Positions 1 to 8,495 of a stretch of DNA of 64,000 nt are shown here, piece after piece. This stretch comes from Sphingomonas sp. PR090111-T3T-6A (GTDB lineage: Bacteria; Pseudomonadota; Alphaproteobacteria; Sphingomonadales; Sphingomonadaceae), in assembly GCF_000383095.1 (NCBI RefSeq), contig NZ_AORL01000022.1, positions 124,001-188,000 of the forward strand. Direction: 5' to 3'. Under the pieces are notes generated by a model. The model did no database searches. It saw only the letters and a program-made list of their open reading frames with translations, and had not been told where the DNA came from. The translations under genes and the position numbers were made by a program. Each line of letters begins with the position of its first letter. The stretch's first letter is position 1.

Positions 1-900
1 GACACCTCCGACGAGTGGATCGTCGAGCGCACCGGCATCCGCGCCCGCCACCTCGCCGCCGAGGATGAGACCACCGCGACGCTCGCCACCGACGCCGCCC
101 GCAAGGCGCTCGAAGCCGCCGGCATGGACGCGAGCGAGATCGGCCTGATCGTGCTCGCCACCGCGACGCCGGACCAGACCTTCCCGGCGTCCGCCACCAA
201 GGTGCAGGCCGCGCTCGGCATCAACGACTGCGTGGCGTTCGATGTGCAGGCGGTGTGCTCGGGCTTCCTCTACGCGCTGTCGGTTGCCGAGAGCATGATG
301 CGTGGCGGCATGACCAGGGCCGCGCTGGTGATCGGCGCCGAGACATTCAGCCGCATCCTCGACTGGGAAGACCGCGCGACCTGCGTGCTGTTCGGCGATG
401 GCGCCGGCGCCGTGGTGCTCCGCGCCGAGACGAGCGCAGCCGATCCCGCCGACAAGGCGGCGCGCGGCGTGCTGTCATCGCGCCTCCACGCGGATGGGCG
501 CCACAACGAGCTGCTCTATGTGGACGGCGGCCCGTCGACCACGCAGACGGTCGGCAAGGTCCGCATGAAGGGTCGGGAGGTGTTCCGCCACGCCGTGGTG
601 AACCTCGCCTCCGTGCTCGGCGAAGTGCTGGCGGAGGTCGGCCTCGCGCCCGCCGACATCGACTGGCTCGTTCCCCATCAGGCCAATGCCCGCATCCTCG
701 ACGCCACCGCCCGCAAGCTCGACTTGCCCGCCGAGCGCGTCATCGTGACCGTCGACGAACATGCGAACACGTCGGCCGCTTCCGTCCCCCTGGCGCTCGA
801 CGTCGCGGTGCGCGACGGCCGCATCAAGCGCGGCGACCTGCTCGTCCTCGAGGCGATGGGCGGCGGCTTCACCTGGGGTGCGGCGGTCGTCCGCTACTGA
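1..900 (+). CDS. fabH: 3-oxoacyl-[acyl-carrier-protein] synthase III, 5' end missing
   Basis: FabH (KAS III) condenses acetyl-CoA with malonyl-ACP to start type II fatty acid synthesis in the cytoplasm. The reading frame is open from the first base of the window, so the gene begins upstream; about 25 residues are missing compared with the usual 320-330. The catalytic triad is visible: Cys at residue 86 of the visible part (VCSGF), His at 226 (PHQAN) and Asn at 256 (HANTS). The C-terminal GGGFTWGA motif is typical of the family. It is followed by ihfA and a merR gene, the usual alphaproteobacterial order, in which plsX would normally lie just upstream, outside this window. Confidence 0.96.
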   Translation, partial: DTSDEWIVERTGIRARHLAAEDETTATLATDAARKALEAAGMDASEIGLIVLATATPDQTFPASATKVQAALGINDCVAFDVQAVCSGFLYALSVAESMMRGGMTRAALVIGAETFSRILDWEDRATCVLFGDGAGAVVLRAETSAADPADKAARGVLSSRLHADGRHNELLYVDGGPSTTQTVGKVRMKGREVFRHAVVNLASVLGEVLAEVGLAPADIDWLVPHQANARILDATARKLDLPAERVIVTVDEHANTSAASVPLALDVAVRDGRIKRGDLLVLEAMGGGFTWGAAVVRY

Positions 901-988
901 TACCGGCCGATCGCAAGCCCCCATTGGCGGCCGCCCTCGGTGCCGCTAATATTGCGGGTCTGTAATACGAGTCCTGACGGGGGAATTC

Positions 989-1288
989 ATGGCCGATATC
1001 GAGACCTTGACACGTGCGGACCTCAGCGACGTGGTCCATCGCGAGATCGGCCTGTCCCGCGCGGATTCGGCCTCGATGGTCGAGCAGGTGCTGTCGCTGA
1101 TGTGCGGCGCCATGGCCAATGCCGAGAACGTCAAGATCTCCGGCTTCGGCACCTTCGTGCTGCGCGACAAGGGCGAGCGCATCGGCCGCAACCCCAAAAC
1201 CGGCGTCGAGGTGCCGATCGCGCCCCGCCGGGTTCTCACCTTCCGCGCCAGCAACATGCTGCGCGACCGCATCGCAGAGGCAAGTTGA
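989..1288 (+). CDS. ihfA: Integration host factor subunit alpha
   Basis: 99 residues, the normal IHF-alpha length. The protein binds and sharply bends DNA as a heterodimer with IHF-beta, acting in recombination, replication and sigma-54 promoter activation. The sequence shows the HU/IHF fold: N-terminal helices, the KISGFGTF strand and the beta-arm with GRNPKTG, whose proline intercalates into DNA in this family. The ATG has GGGGGAATTC just before it. The gene starts 88 bases after fabH and its stop overlaps a possible TTG start of the next gene, so fabH, ihfA and the MerR gene may be co-transcribed. A sigma-54 gene, rpoN, also lies in this window. Confidence 0.95.
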   Translation: MADIETLTRADLSDVVHREIGLSRADSASMVEQVLSLMCGAMANAENVKISGFGTFVLRDKGERIGRNPKTGVEVPIAPRRVLTFRASNMLRDRIAEAS

Positions 1289-1296
1289 ACGAGAGC

Positions 1297-1674
1297 ATGG
1301 ATAAATCCGACGCCGCCTTCCGCACCATCGGCGAGGTTTCGGATGAGCTGGGCGTGGCGCAGCATGTGCTGCGCTATTGGGAAACGCGCTTTCCGCAGTT
1401 GAAACCGATCCAGCGCGCCGGCAACCGCCGCTATTATCGGCCCGCCGACGTGACGCTGGCCCGCCGCATCCACACGCTGCTCAACCGCGACGGCTATACG
1501 GTGAAGGGCGTGCAGAAGCTGCTCGCCACCAGGAGCGCGCCCGAAGCGGAGCCGGCCGTGCCGGTCGCGAAAGCCGTGCCCCCATCGTCCATGCCCAACG
1601 TGACGCCATCGGCGCCGCTCGACGAATTGCGCGCGATCCGGGCGCAGCTCGCCGCACTGCTCGCGGCGGGCTGA
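1297..1674 (+). CDS. MerR family transcriptional regulator
   Basis: 125 residues from the ATG at 1297; a TTG at 1285 overlapping the ihfA stop is an alternative start. Residues about 8-75 form the MerR winged helix-turn-helix ([28 protein letters not shown]). The C-terminal half is a short Ala/Pro-rich linker and a predicted helix rather than a ligand-binding domain with cysteines, so it is not a classic metal or redox MerR sensor. A MerR gene directly after ihfA is a conserved alphaproteobacterial arrangement. Its effector and targets cannot be read from the sequence. Confidence 0.88.
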   Translation: MDKSDAAFRTIGEVSDELGVAQHVLRYWETRFPQLKPIQRAGNRRYYRPADVTLARRIHTLLNRDGYTVKGVQKLLATRSAPEAEPAVPVAKAVPPSSMPNVTPSAPLDELRAIRAQLAALLAAG

Positions 1675-1680
1675 GGCCTC

Positions 1681-2232
1681 TCAGAGGCGCCGGTCCGGCC
1701 CCAGCGCGGGATCGAGATCGCGCGGGCGGATGAATCGGACGAGGTGTCCGTCGCCGGCGTGGATATCCTGCCAATGGTCGACGTCGAAGCGGATCTCGGC
1801 GACGCTGGCGGTGGGATATTTCTCCCCGACCGAATCGCGCGTGCTACCGTTCGCCTTCTCGTCCGATCCGGCGAGCAGCAGCACCAGCTCCTCCAGCCCC
1901 GGATTGTGGCCCACCAGCATCAGCGCCTCGACCCGGTCAGGCGTCTCCTGCACCATCTCGAGCAGCGTCGCGGCAGTGGCGAGGTAAGCGCGCCGGTCCC
2001 AGCTCGGCGCCATGCGGCGGCCATAGCCGTCGAACATCGCGTCCAGCGTCTCGGCGACGCGCACCGCCGGCGACGCCACCACCGAATCGAACCGCACGCC
2101 GAGCTGGCGCAGATGCCGCCCCATGGTGGCGGCGGCGCGGCGGCCCTTGTCGTTGAGAGCACGGTCGAAATCGCGGATTGCCGGCTGGTCCCAGCCGGAC
2201 TTGGCGTGGCGGAAGGTGATCAACCGCTTCAT
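1681..2232 (-). CDS. SixA-like histidine phosphatase family protein
   Basis: 183 residues. The N-terminal RHAKSGW motif (His9 would carry the phosphoryl group), the conserved Arg in the VVASPAVRVAET segment and the VGHNPGLEE motif place it in the histidine phosphatase (phosphoglycerate mutase-like) superfamily, SixA branch. SixA dephosphorylates phosphohistidine on phosphorelay or PTS proteins; the substrate here is unknown. The start codon overlaps the stop of the upstream dinG-like gene by 4 bases, so the two are probably co-transcribed. It converges on the merR gene with 6 bases between them. Confidence 0.88.
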   Translation of the reverse strand: MKRLITFRHAKSGWDQPAIRDFDRALNDKGRRAAATMGRHLRQLGVRFDSVVASPAVRVAETLDAMFDGYGRRMAPSWDRRAYLATAATLLEMVQETPDRVEALMLVGHNPGLEELVLLLAGSDEKANGSTRDSVGEKYPTASVAEIRFDVDHWQDIHAGDGHLVRFIRPRDLDPALGPDRRL

Positions 2233-4970
2233 GCCACCTCCCCGCTGCCGACCTCCGCAGGTTGATGCCCGATCGGGCCGGCCGTGGGAAGGCCACTTGC
2301 GACGGCTGCCACCGCTTCGTCGAGAGTCACCCGCCGGACGCGTACGCCGGGCGGGAAGGCATCGAGCAAACGCGACGGCGTGGCGGAGGAGAGCAGCACG
2401 AAGCGCCCGCGATCGTCGCCGCGCCGGATCAGCCGCCCGAATGCCTGCGCCAGCCGCGCGCGCACCACCTCGTCGTCATAGGCCGAGCCGCCGCCCGCCG
2501 CCCGCCGCGCCGCGTGGAGCACATTGGGGCGCGGCCACGGCACCTGCTCCATCACCACGAGGCGGAGCGAATGGCCGGGCACGTCGATGCCGTCGCGCAG
2601 CGCATCGGTGCCGAGCAGCGAGGCGCGCGGATCGTCGCGGAAGATGTCGACCAGCGTGCCGGTGTCGATCGGATCGACATGCTGGGCATAGAGCGGCAGC
2701 CCCTCGCGCGCGAGATGGTCGGCGATGCGGGCATAGACCGCCTTCAGCCGCGCGATCGCGGTGAACAGGCCGAGCGTGCCGCCCTTGGCCGCCTCGATCA
2801 GCCGGGCATAGGCGTGGGCGAGCTGCGGCAGATCGCCGCGCTTCAGGTCGGTGACGACCAGCACCTCGGCCGCCTTGGCATAGTCGAACGGGCTGACCGC
2901 GGCGAAGCGCTCCACCGAGGTGTCGAGATGCCGCGTGCCGGCGCGCGCCTCGGCCCGCGCCCAGCCGGCCTCGGGCGAGGTGGCGGCGCCGGTCAGCGTC
3001 GCGGAGGTGACGAGCACGCCATGCGCCGGCGCCAGCACGGTCGAAGCCAGCGGGCGGCCCGGATCGAGCCAGTGGCGGTGCAGCCCAATGTCGAACTCGC
3101 GCCCCTCGATGCGATCGACCGCCAGCCAGTCGACATAATCGGGATCGACCTCGCCCCCCAGCCGGCCGAGCAGCGCCAGCCAGCCCGCGATCATCCGCGC
3201 CCGCGTGCCGAGCCCCGCCGCGGCCCCTTCGATGCGGGCACGGGCCGGGCCGTCGAGCCAGTCGGGCGCCTCCTCCATCACCGCGAGCAGGCGGCCGCTC
3301 AGCGCCACCATCGGGCGCATCAGTTGCTCCAGCGCGGAAGCCGCCTCCCCTGCCGCCTCGATCGTGGCGCCGTCGAGCGCGATCGCCTCGGTCTCGATGC
3401 CGTAGCCCGCGTCCGCCGCCGTCGCGCGGGCGAGGACGGCGCCGCGTACCGCCGCCAGCAGCTTCTCGATCGGCCCGAGCGGCAGCCCCTCGCCGATCCG
3501 CCCGAGCCAGCCGTCGCCGACCAGCGCCTGCGCGCCCTGCACCACGGCGTCGAGCGCCAGCGCCCCCGCTTCATCATAGGAGACGACATCCGCCAGCCGC
3601 GCCGACAGCCCCCGCCGCCGTCCGCGCGAGGCGCGCTCGGGGCCGATGATCCAGCGGCGCAGCTCGATCGCCTCCTGGCCCGTGAGCGCGGAGGAGAAGG
3701 TCGAATCGGCGGCGTCGAACAGGTGATGGCCCTCGTCGAACACGATCCGGCCGAGCGCCCGCCCCTCCTCGCGCCGCCGCTCGGCGAGCAGCATGACGAG
3801 CGCATGGTTGGCGATGACGATGTCCGCCTCTTCCGCGCGGCGGACCGAATGCTCGATGAAGCAGCGGCGATAATGCGGGCAGCCGGCATAGACGCACTCG
3901 CCGCGCCGATCGGTGAGCGCGGTGGCTCCGGCGCGGCGGAAGAGCGTCGGCAGCCAGCCGGGCAGGTCGCCGCCCACCATGTCGCCGTCGCGCGTATAGG
4001 CCGCCCAGCGCGCCACGAGCTGCGCCAGCACCGCCGCGCGGCCCTGAAAGCCGCCGAACAGCGCATCCTCCAGATTGAGCAGGCAGAGATAATTTTCGCG
4101 CCCCTTGCGCACCGCCACCTTCTGCCGGCGCACCACGGGATCGGGGAAGAGCCGCTCGGTCTCGCGATCCAGTTGTCGCTGGAGCGCGCGGGTGTAAGTG
4201 GAGATCCACACCGTCCCCTCGGCCCGCTCCGCCCAGAGACCGGCGGGCGCGAGATAGCCGAGCGTCTTGCCGATGCCGGTGCCCGCTTCCGCCAGCATCA
4301 CGCGCGGGCGGCCCTCGGCCATGCGCGGCGCGAAGGCCTTGGCAACGGCCGCAGCATAGGCCCGCTGGCCGGGGCGCGTCTCGGCGCCTTGTCCGGTGAG
4401 CGCGTCCAGCCGCTCGACCGCATCCGCCTCGCCGATGCTGACACTACGCGGGGCCTGACGGGGCGCCACCTCCTCCCACTCGGGGAGCTTGGAGAAGAGG
4501 CCGCGCTCGGTCCGCTCGGGCTCGGTCATCCGCTGGATCAGCGCCTGCGCCCACGGCCAGCGCAGGCGGCCGAGCGCGTGCGCCACGTCCCATGCGCCAT
4601 GCCGCTCGGGCCAGTCGCCCTCCGCCACCGCCAGCAGCTTGTCGGCGCAGGCAAGCAGCGTGGCGGTCGCGGACGGATCGTCGGCCGGCGGCTCCAGCCC
4701 GAGCGCGCGCGCCATGCCGGCGGGCGTCGGCACCGCGAAGCGCGCCGGGTGGAGGAAGGCGAACAGCTCCAAGAGGTCGAGCCCGTTGATCTCGGCATAG
4801 CCGAGCCGCTGCCCCACCAGAGGCGTGTTCAGCATCACCAGCGGCCGCTCGGCGGCGAGCGCGATCGCCTCCCCTCGCGAGACGGCGCGGGTGGGGCCGT
4901 CCCGCTCGGCAACCCAGATGCCGCCATGGGTGGCGTGGAGAGCGAGGGGCGGCAGAGGCAGATTCACCAT
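2229..4970 (-). CDS. DinG-type ATP-dependent DNA helicase (XPD-like, Fe-S)
   Basis: 913 residues from the ATG at 4970. A longer in-frame start at 5174 exists but would run into the divergent lysK gene and adds an unconserved leader, so it was not used. Superfamily 2 helicase features: Walker A GTGIGKT near residue 230, a DEGH box near 410 and a C-terminal motif FGRLIRR near 843. Between Walker A and DEGH lie one cysteine near 297 and a C-x5-C-x5-C cluster near 360, which match the four [4Fe-4S] ligands of XPD/DinG helicases. These enzymes unwind DNA 5' to 3' and resolve D-loops or R-loops. About 220 N-terminal residues precede Walker A and form an extra domain, seen in alphaproteobacterial homologues. 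Confidence 0.9.
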   Translation of the reverse strand: MVNLPLPPLALHATHGGIWVAERDGPTRAVSRGEAIALAAERPLVMLNTPLVGQRLGYAEINGLDLLELFAFLHPARFAVPTPAGMARALGLEPPADDPSATATLLACADKLLAVAEGDWPERHGAWDVAHALGRLRWPWAQALIQRMTEPERTERGLFSKLPEWEEVAPRQAPRSVSIGEADAVERLDALTGQGAETRPGQRAYAAAVAKAFAPRMAEGRPRVMLAEAGTGIGKTLGYLAPAGLWAERAEGTVWISTYTRALQRQLDRETERLFPDPVVRRQKVAVRKGRENYLCLLNLEDALFGGFQGRAAVLAQLVARWAAYTRDGDMVGGDLPGWLPTLFRRAGATALTDRRGECVYAGCPHYRRCFIEHSVRRAEEADIVIANHALVMLLAERRREEGRALGRIVFDEGHHLFDAADSTFSSALTGQEAIELRRWIIGPERASRGRRRGLSARLADVVSYDEAGALALDAVVQGAQALVGDGWLGRIGEGLPLGPIEKLLAAVRGAVLARATAADAGYGIETEAIALDGATIEAAGEAASALEQLMRPMVALSGRLLAVMEEAPDWLDGPARARIEGAAAGLGTRARMIAGWLALLGRLGGEVDPDYVDWLAVDRIEGREFDIGLHRHWLDPGRPLASTVLAPAHGVLVTSATLTGAATSPEAGWARAEARAGTRHLDTSVERFAAVSPFDYAKAAEVLVVTDLKRGDLPQLAHAYARLIEAAKGGTLGLFTAIARLKAVYARIADHLAREGLPLYAQHVDPIDTGTLVDIFRDDPRASLLGTDALRDGIDVPGHSLRLVVMEQVPWPRPNVLHAARRAAGGGSAYDDEVVRARLAQAFGRLIRRGDDRGRFVLLSSATPSRLLDAFPPGVRVRRVTLDEAVAAVASGLPTAGPIGHQPAEVGSGEVA

Positions 4971-5039
4971 TTCACTATAGGGAGGGGCGAACGGAAGGGA
5001 AACGTCTCCAGATGGTTCTGGAGCGATGCCAAGCCGAAT

Positions 5040-5056
5040 TTCACGCAAATGGTGAA
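5040..5056. promoter_or_regulatory. Inverted repeat in the dinG/lysK divergent promoter region
   Basis: TTCAC (5040-5044) and GTGAA (5052-5056) form a perfect 5-bp dyad with a 7-base spacer in the 148-base divergent intergenic region. A further TTCACCATTTCAC sequence lies at the dinG start. This AT-richer block could be an operator or promoter element, but 5-bp arms are short and may be chance. Confidence 0.2.
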
Positions 5057-5118
5057 TTGCGCCGCCAAAATCACCATAAAGTTGATTTACGGCAGTCGCT
5101 CCGTAAGAGCCTGTGCGC

Positions 5119-6717
5119 ATGACCGACACTCCAGCCACCCCCCCCGATCTCCGCACCGCTGCCCTCGCCAGCAAGGCCTGGCCCTATGAGGAAGCGCGCA
5201 AGCTGATCAAACGGTGGCCGGAGGGGAAACCGGCGGGCGCGGCGATGCTGTTCCAGACGGGCTACGGCCCCTCGGGCCTGCCGCATATCGGCACCTTCAC
5301 CGAGGTCGCGCGCACATCGATGGTGCGCAATGCCTATGAGGAGATGACCGGCGGCAAGACGCGCCTCGTCGCCTTCTCCGACGACATGGACGGGATGCGC
5401 AAGGTGCCGGGCAACCTGCCCGAGCAGGAGATGCTCCACGCCCATCTCGACCTGCCGCTCAGCCGCGTCCCCGATCCGTTCGGCACGCATGAGAGCTTCG
5501 CCGCGCACAACAACGCCCGCCTGCGCAGCTTCCTCGACCAGTTCGGCTTCGACTACGAGTTCATCCCGGCATCGCAGGCCTATGCCGACGGCCGCTTCGA
5601 CGAGACGCTGAAGTCCATCCTGCGCCACTATGACAAGATCATGGGCGTGATGCTGCCGACGCTCGGCGAGGAGCGCCGCAAGACCTATTCGCCGATCTTC
5701 CCGATCCACCCCGAGACCGGCAAGGTGCTCCAGGTGCCGATCGAGGTGGTCGACGCCGAGGCCGGCCTCGTCGCCTACACCGACCCTGTCTCGGGCGAGC
5801 GCCGCGAGCAGTCGGTGCTGGGCGGGCTCGCCAAGGCGCAGTGGAAGGTGGACTGGGCGCTGCGCTGGGTCGCCTTCTCGGTCGACTATGAGATGGCGGG
5901 CAAGGACCTGATCGATTCGGTCATCCAGTCCGGCAAGATCGCCCGCGTGCTCGGCGCGACGCCGCCCGACGGCTTCAACTACGAGATGTTCCTCGACGAG
6001 CATGGCGCCAAGATCTCGAAGACCAAGGGCAACGGCCTCACCATCGAGGAATGGCTGACCTACGCGCCGATCGAGAGCCTCGCCTTCTACATCTATCGCG
6101 AGCCCAGGAAGGCCCGCGCGCTGAGCTTCAGCGTGATCCCGCGCGCGGTGGACGAATATTACCAGTTCCTCGCCAGCTACCCGACCCAGCCGATCGAGCA
6201 GCAGCTCGGCAACCCGGTCCACCATGTCCATCTGGGTAAGGTGCCGAGCGTGGACATGCCGCTCACCTTCGGCCTGCTGCTCAACCTCGTCAGCGTGGCG
6301 ATGACCGAGGACAAGGCGCTGCTGTGGCGCTACGTCCAGCGCTACGCCCCGCATGTGAGCGCGGAGACGCATCCGGAACTGGACAAGCTGCTCGACTATG
6401 CGGTCGCCTATTTCCGCGATTTCGTGGCGGCGACGCTCCAGCGCCGCGCGCCGACCGAAATGGAGAAGGCGGCGCTTGCCGATCTCGACGCGCGCTTTGC
6501 GCTCCTTCCCGCCGATGCGGACGCCGAGGCGATCCAGTACGAGGTCTATGAGTGCGGCAAGGCGCATCCGTTCGAGTCGCTCCGCGACTGGTTCAAGACG
6601 CTCTACGAGACCCTGCTCGGCTCCTCGCAGGGGCCGCGCATGGGCAGCTTCGCGGCGCTCTATGGCCTCGCCGAGACGCGCCAGCTCATCGCCGACGCGC
6701 TCGCCCGGAAAAGCTGA
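5119..6717 (+). CDS. lysK: Lysyl-tRNA synthetase, class I
   Basis: 532 residues from the ATG at 5119; a GTG two codons upstream is possible. It charges tRNA-Lys with lysine in the cytoplasm. It is the class I form (archaeal type, also used by Alphaproteobacteria and spirochaetes), not the common class II LysS. Evidence is the HIGH-type signature PHIGTF near residue 55 and the KMSKS-type signature KISKTKGN near residue 297, both in a Rossmann-type catalytic domain, followed by a helical anticodon-binding region. The length fits the family. It is transcribed divergently from the DinG-like helicase. Confidence 0.95.
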   Translation: MTDTPATPPDLRTAALASKAWPYEEARKLIKRWPEGKPAGAAMLFQTGYGPSGLPHIGTFTEVARTSMVRNAYEEMTGGKTRLVAFSDDMDGMRKVPGNLPEQEMLHAHLDLPLSRVPDPFGTHESFAAHNNARLRSFLDQFGFDYEFIPASQAYADGRFDETLKSILRHYDKIMGVMLPTLGEERRKTYSPIFPIHPETGKVLQVPIEVVDAEAGLVAYTDPVSGERREQSVLGGLAKAQWKVDWALRWVAFSVDYEMAGKDLIDSVIQSGKIARVLGATPPDGFNYEMFLDEHGAKISKTKGNGLTIEEWLTYAPIESLAFYIYREPRKARALSFSVIPRAVDEYYQFLASYPTQPIEQQLGNPVHHVHLGKVPSVDMPLTFGLLLNLVSVAMTEDKALLWRYVQRYAPHVSAETHPELDKLLDYAVAYFRDFVAATLQRRAPTEMEKAALADLDARFALLPADADAEAIQYEVYECGKAHPFESLRDWFKTLYETLLGSSQGPRMGSFAALYGLAETRQLIADALARKS

Positions 6718-6730
6718 ACGAAGAACCGAT

Positions 6731-6761
6731 CGGGCCGTGATGCGTTGACACTCACGGCCCG
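6731..6761 (+). terminator. Hairpin after lysK, possible terminator
   Basis: CGGGCCGTGA (6731-6740) pairs perfectly with TCACGGCCCG (6752-6761) across an 11-base loop, 14 bases after the lysK stop. It lacks a clear T-tract (CTTATCC follows), so it may act weakly or with Rho. Confidence 0.4.
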
Positions 6762-6906
6762 CTTATCCGGATCGATGCCCGCGCGCATCCGAGATTGCGG
6801 ACATCGGCCGCTTTCGCACGGCGCGGCCATGCGGGGCCTTCCCGCCTCCCGCCATCTTGCCGCGGTCAGTCGACATTCACGTCCGGCCCCGGAATAAGGA
6901 GCCGTC

Positions 6907-7578
6907 ATGCACCCATTCCTGCGCGGCGCCGCCGCGATCGCCCTCGTCGCCACCATCGCCGGCCCGGCCCAGGCCGAGAGCCCGCGCGATACCCTGATCC
7001 GCGCCGCCTTCGGCACGCACGACAAGGCGCAGGCGCTGGCGCTCGTCAACGAGGCGATCGCCGAGACGCGCACGGTCCCCGACCATGAGGCGCAGCTCCA
7101 GCACGCGCTGGGCGTCGGCTATCGCGGCCAGCTCACCCGCTCGCCGTCCGACGCCAAGGCCGCCCACAGCGCGCTGGAGGCGATCGCCGCCGCCGATCCG
7201 CACGATGCCGAGACGCAGGTCGCGCTCGCCGGCTGGCATCTGACGGCAGTGGGCGATCTGGGCGACTTCCTCGCCCGCGCATTGCTCGGCGCGAACCGGG
7301 CGAAGGGGCTGACCGCGCTCGACAAGGCGGTGGAGATGGGCGGCAACCGCGCTTTCTTCCCGGCCTATGCGGCGCTGATCCGCATCAAGCTCAACACGTC
7401 CGACACGACGACCGCGCTGCGCCTCGCCGAGCGCGCTGTCGCGACGCCCGCGCCGACGCCGCTCGATCGCATCATGCAGCGCGCCGCCGCCCGTCTGATC
7501 CCGGCGCTTCAGGCCGGCAAGGGCGACGACGCCGCACGGATCGCCAAGCAGCTCCTGCCCTTCGGCTCGACCAGTTAG
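6907..7578 (+). CDS. Secreted TPR-like hypothetical protein
   Basis: 223 residues. A signal peptide ending AQA-ES (about residue 23) predicts export to the periplasm. The mature part is almost wholly alpha-helical with Ala-rich helix pairs (DKAQALALVNEAI, AKAAHSALEAIAAADP, TTALRLAERAVA), which suggests tetratricopeptide-like repeats and a protein-binding role. AAGGAG lies 6 bases before the ATG, supporting this start. It stands alone between lysK and a palindromic repeat. I do not recognise a named family, and function is unknown. Confidence 0.75.
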   Translation: MHPFLRGAAAIALVATIAGPAQAESPRDTLIRAAFGTHDKAQALALVNEAIAETRTVPDHEAQLQHALGVGYRGQLTRSPSDAKAAHSALEAIAAADPHDAETQVALAGWHLTAVGDLGDFLARALLGANRAKGLTALDKAVEMGGNRAFFPAYAALIRIKLNTSDTTTALRLAERAVATPAPTPLDRIMQRAAARLIPALQAGKGDDAARIAKQLLPFGSTS

Positions 7579-7606
7579 GGGACTCCCGCTCCCCCTCTTC
7601 CATCAT

Positions 7607-7692
7607 CGTCATGCCGGACTTGATCCGGCATCCCGCTTCCTTCTGCGACGGTTGCCTAAGAAGCTGGACCCCGGATCAAGTCCGGGGTGACG
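7607..7692. repeat. Palindromic intergenic repeat (REP-like)
   Basis: Two 27-base arms (7607-7633 and 7666-7692) are inverted copies of each other at 23 of 27 positions, separated by 32 bases. Each arm contains its own small palindrome around CCGGACTTGATCCGG. The element sits between two convergent genes. Its form, with GGACTTGATCC cores ending in TGACG, matches a repeat type common in sphingomonad and other alphaproteobacterial intergenic regions. It could fold as a long cruciform or an mRNA 3' hairpin. No open reading frame of interest occurs in the gap 7579-7749. Confidence 0.8.
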
Positions 7693-7749
7693 AAGAAGAT
7701 AGGGACGGGGACGTGCGAGTGCCGCCGGGTCGGAACGCAGGGCGCCCCC

Positions 7750-8490
7750 TCACCCCTTGGGCTTGGGGCGGATGTGGATGGCGCGCCCGCTCGTCCGGCG
7801 CACCTCGAAGGCGCCGGTCTTCTCGACCAGCGCGACCAGCCGGGCATGGCCAAAGGTGCGGGGATCGAAATCGGGCGCGAGCGTCTGGAGCCGCTGGCCG
7901 ACACCGCCCAGCGTCACCCAACCATCCTCATCCTCCAATTGCGCGATCGCGCGGCGCAGCAGCGGCACCGCCGCGCTCGCCGGACGCGCTACCGAGGCGG
8001 GACGTGCGTCGGGACGCTCGGGCTCGTCGGCGGCGGGTGCCTCGGGGAGGAGGTTCTCGGTGTAGATGAAGCGCCGGCACGCCTGCCGGAAGGCCTCCGG
8101 CGTCTTCTGCTCGCCGAAGCCGTAGACGTCGACGCCCTGCTCGCGGATGCGCGCGGCAAGCCGGGTGAAGTCGCTGTCCGACGAGACGAGGCAGAAGCCG
8201 TCGAACCGACCCGAATGGAGCAAATCCATCGCATCGATCACCAGCGCGATGTCCGACGCGTTCTTGCCCTGCGTATAGGCGAAGTTCTGGTGCGGCAGGA
8301 TGGCGTGGGCGGACAGGATGTCCGCCCACGACTTGAGCCTCGGACTGGAGAAGTCCCCATAGATCCGCCGCACGCTCGCCTCGCCGATCTTGGCGATCTC
8401 CTCGAACAGGCCGGGCGCGATACGCGCGCTGGCGTTGTCCGCGTCGATCAGGACGGCAAGGCGGGCTGCGCGGACGGGTTCGGAGGCCAT
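7750..8490 (-). CDS. NYN domain protein with C-terminal LOTUS/OST-HTH domain
   Basis: 246 residues. Residues about 8-155 form a NYN (DUF88/LabA-like) nuclease domain of PIN fold: acidic residues Asp16 and Asp18 (LIDADN), Asp80 (KNASD) and the SSDSD motif at 103-107 would bind metal. After a Pro/Ala-rich linker, residues about 175-240 (LLRRAIAQLEDEDGWV to the C-terminus) match an OST-HTH/LOTUS domain, an RNA-binding winged helix. The pairing suggests an RNA-directed nuclease or RNA-processing factor. The stop of the upstream DUF885 gene is at 8496, 5 bases before this start, so the two probably share an mRNA. Confidence 0.87.
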   Translation of the reverse strand: MASEPVRAARLAVLIDADNASARIAPGLFEEIAKIGEASVRRIYGDFSSPRLKSWADILSAHAILPHQNFAYTQGKNASDIALVIDAMDLLHSGRFDGFCLVSSDSDFTRLAARIREQGVDVYGFGEQKTPEAFRQACRRFIYTENLLPEAPAADEPERPDARPASVARPASAAVPLLRRAIAQLEDEDGWVTLGGVGQRLQTLAPDFDPRTFGHARLVALVEKTGAFEVRRTSGRAIHIRPKPKG

Positions 8491-8495
8491 GGCGC

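Noticed and set aside
2262-5189. A 975-codon plus-strand open frame opposite the DinG-like helicase
   Set aside because: Its composition is Arg/Ala/Gly-rich with no domain motif. It is the antisense of a gene with clear helicase motifs, a common effect of high GC.
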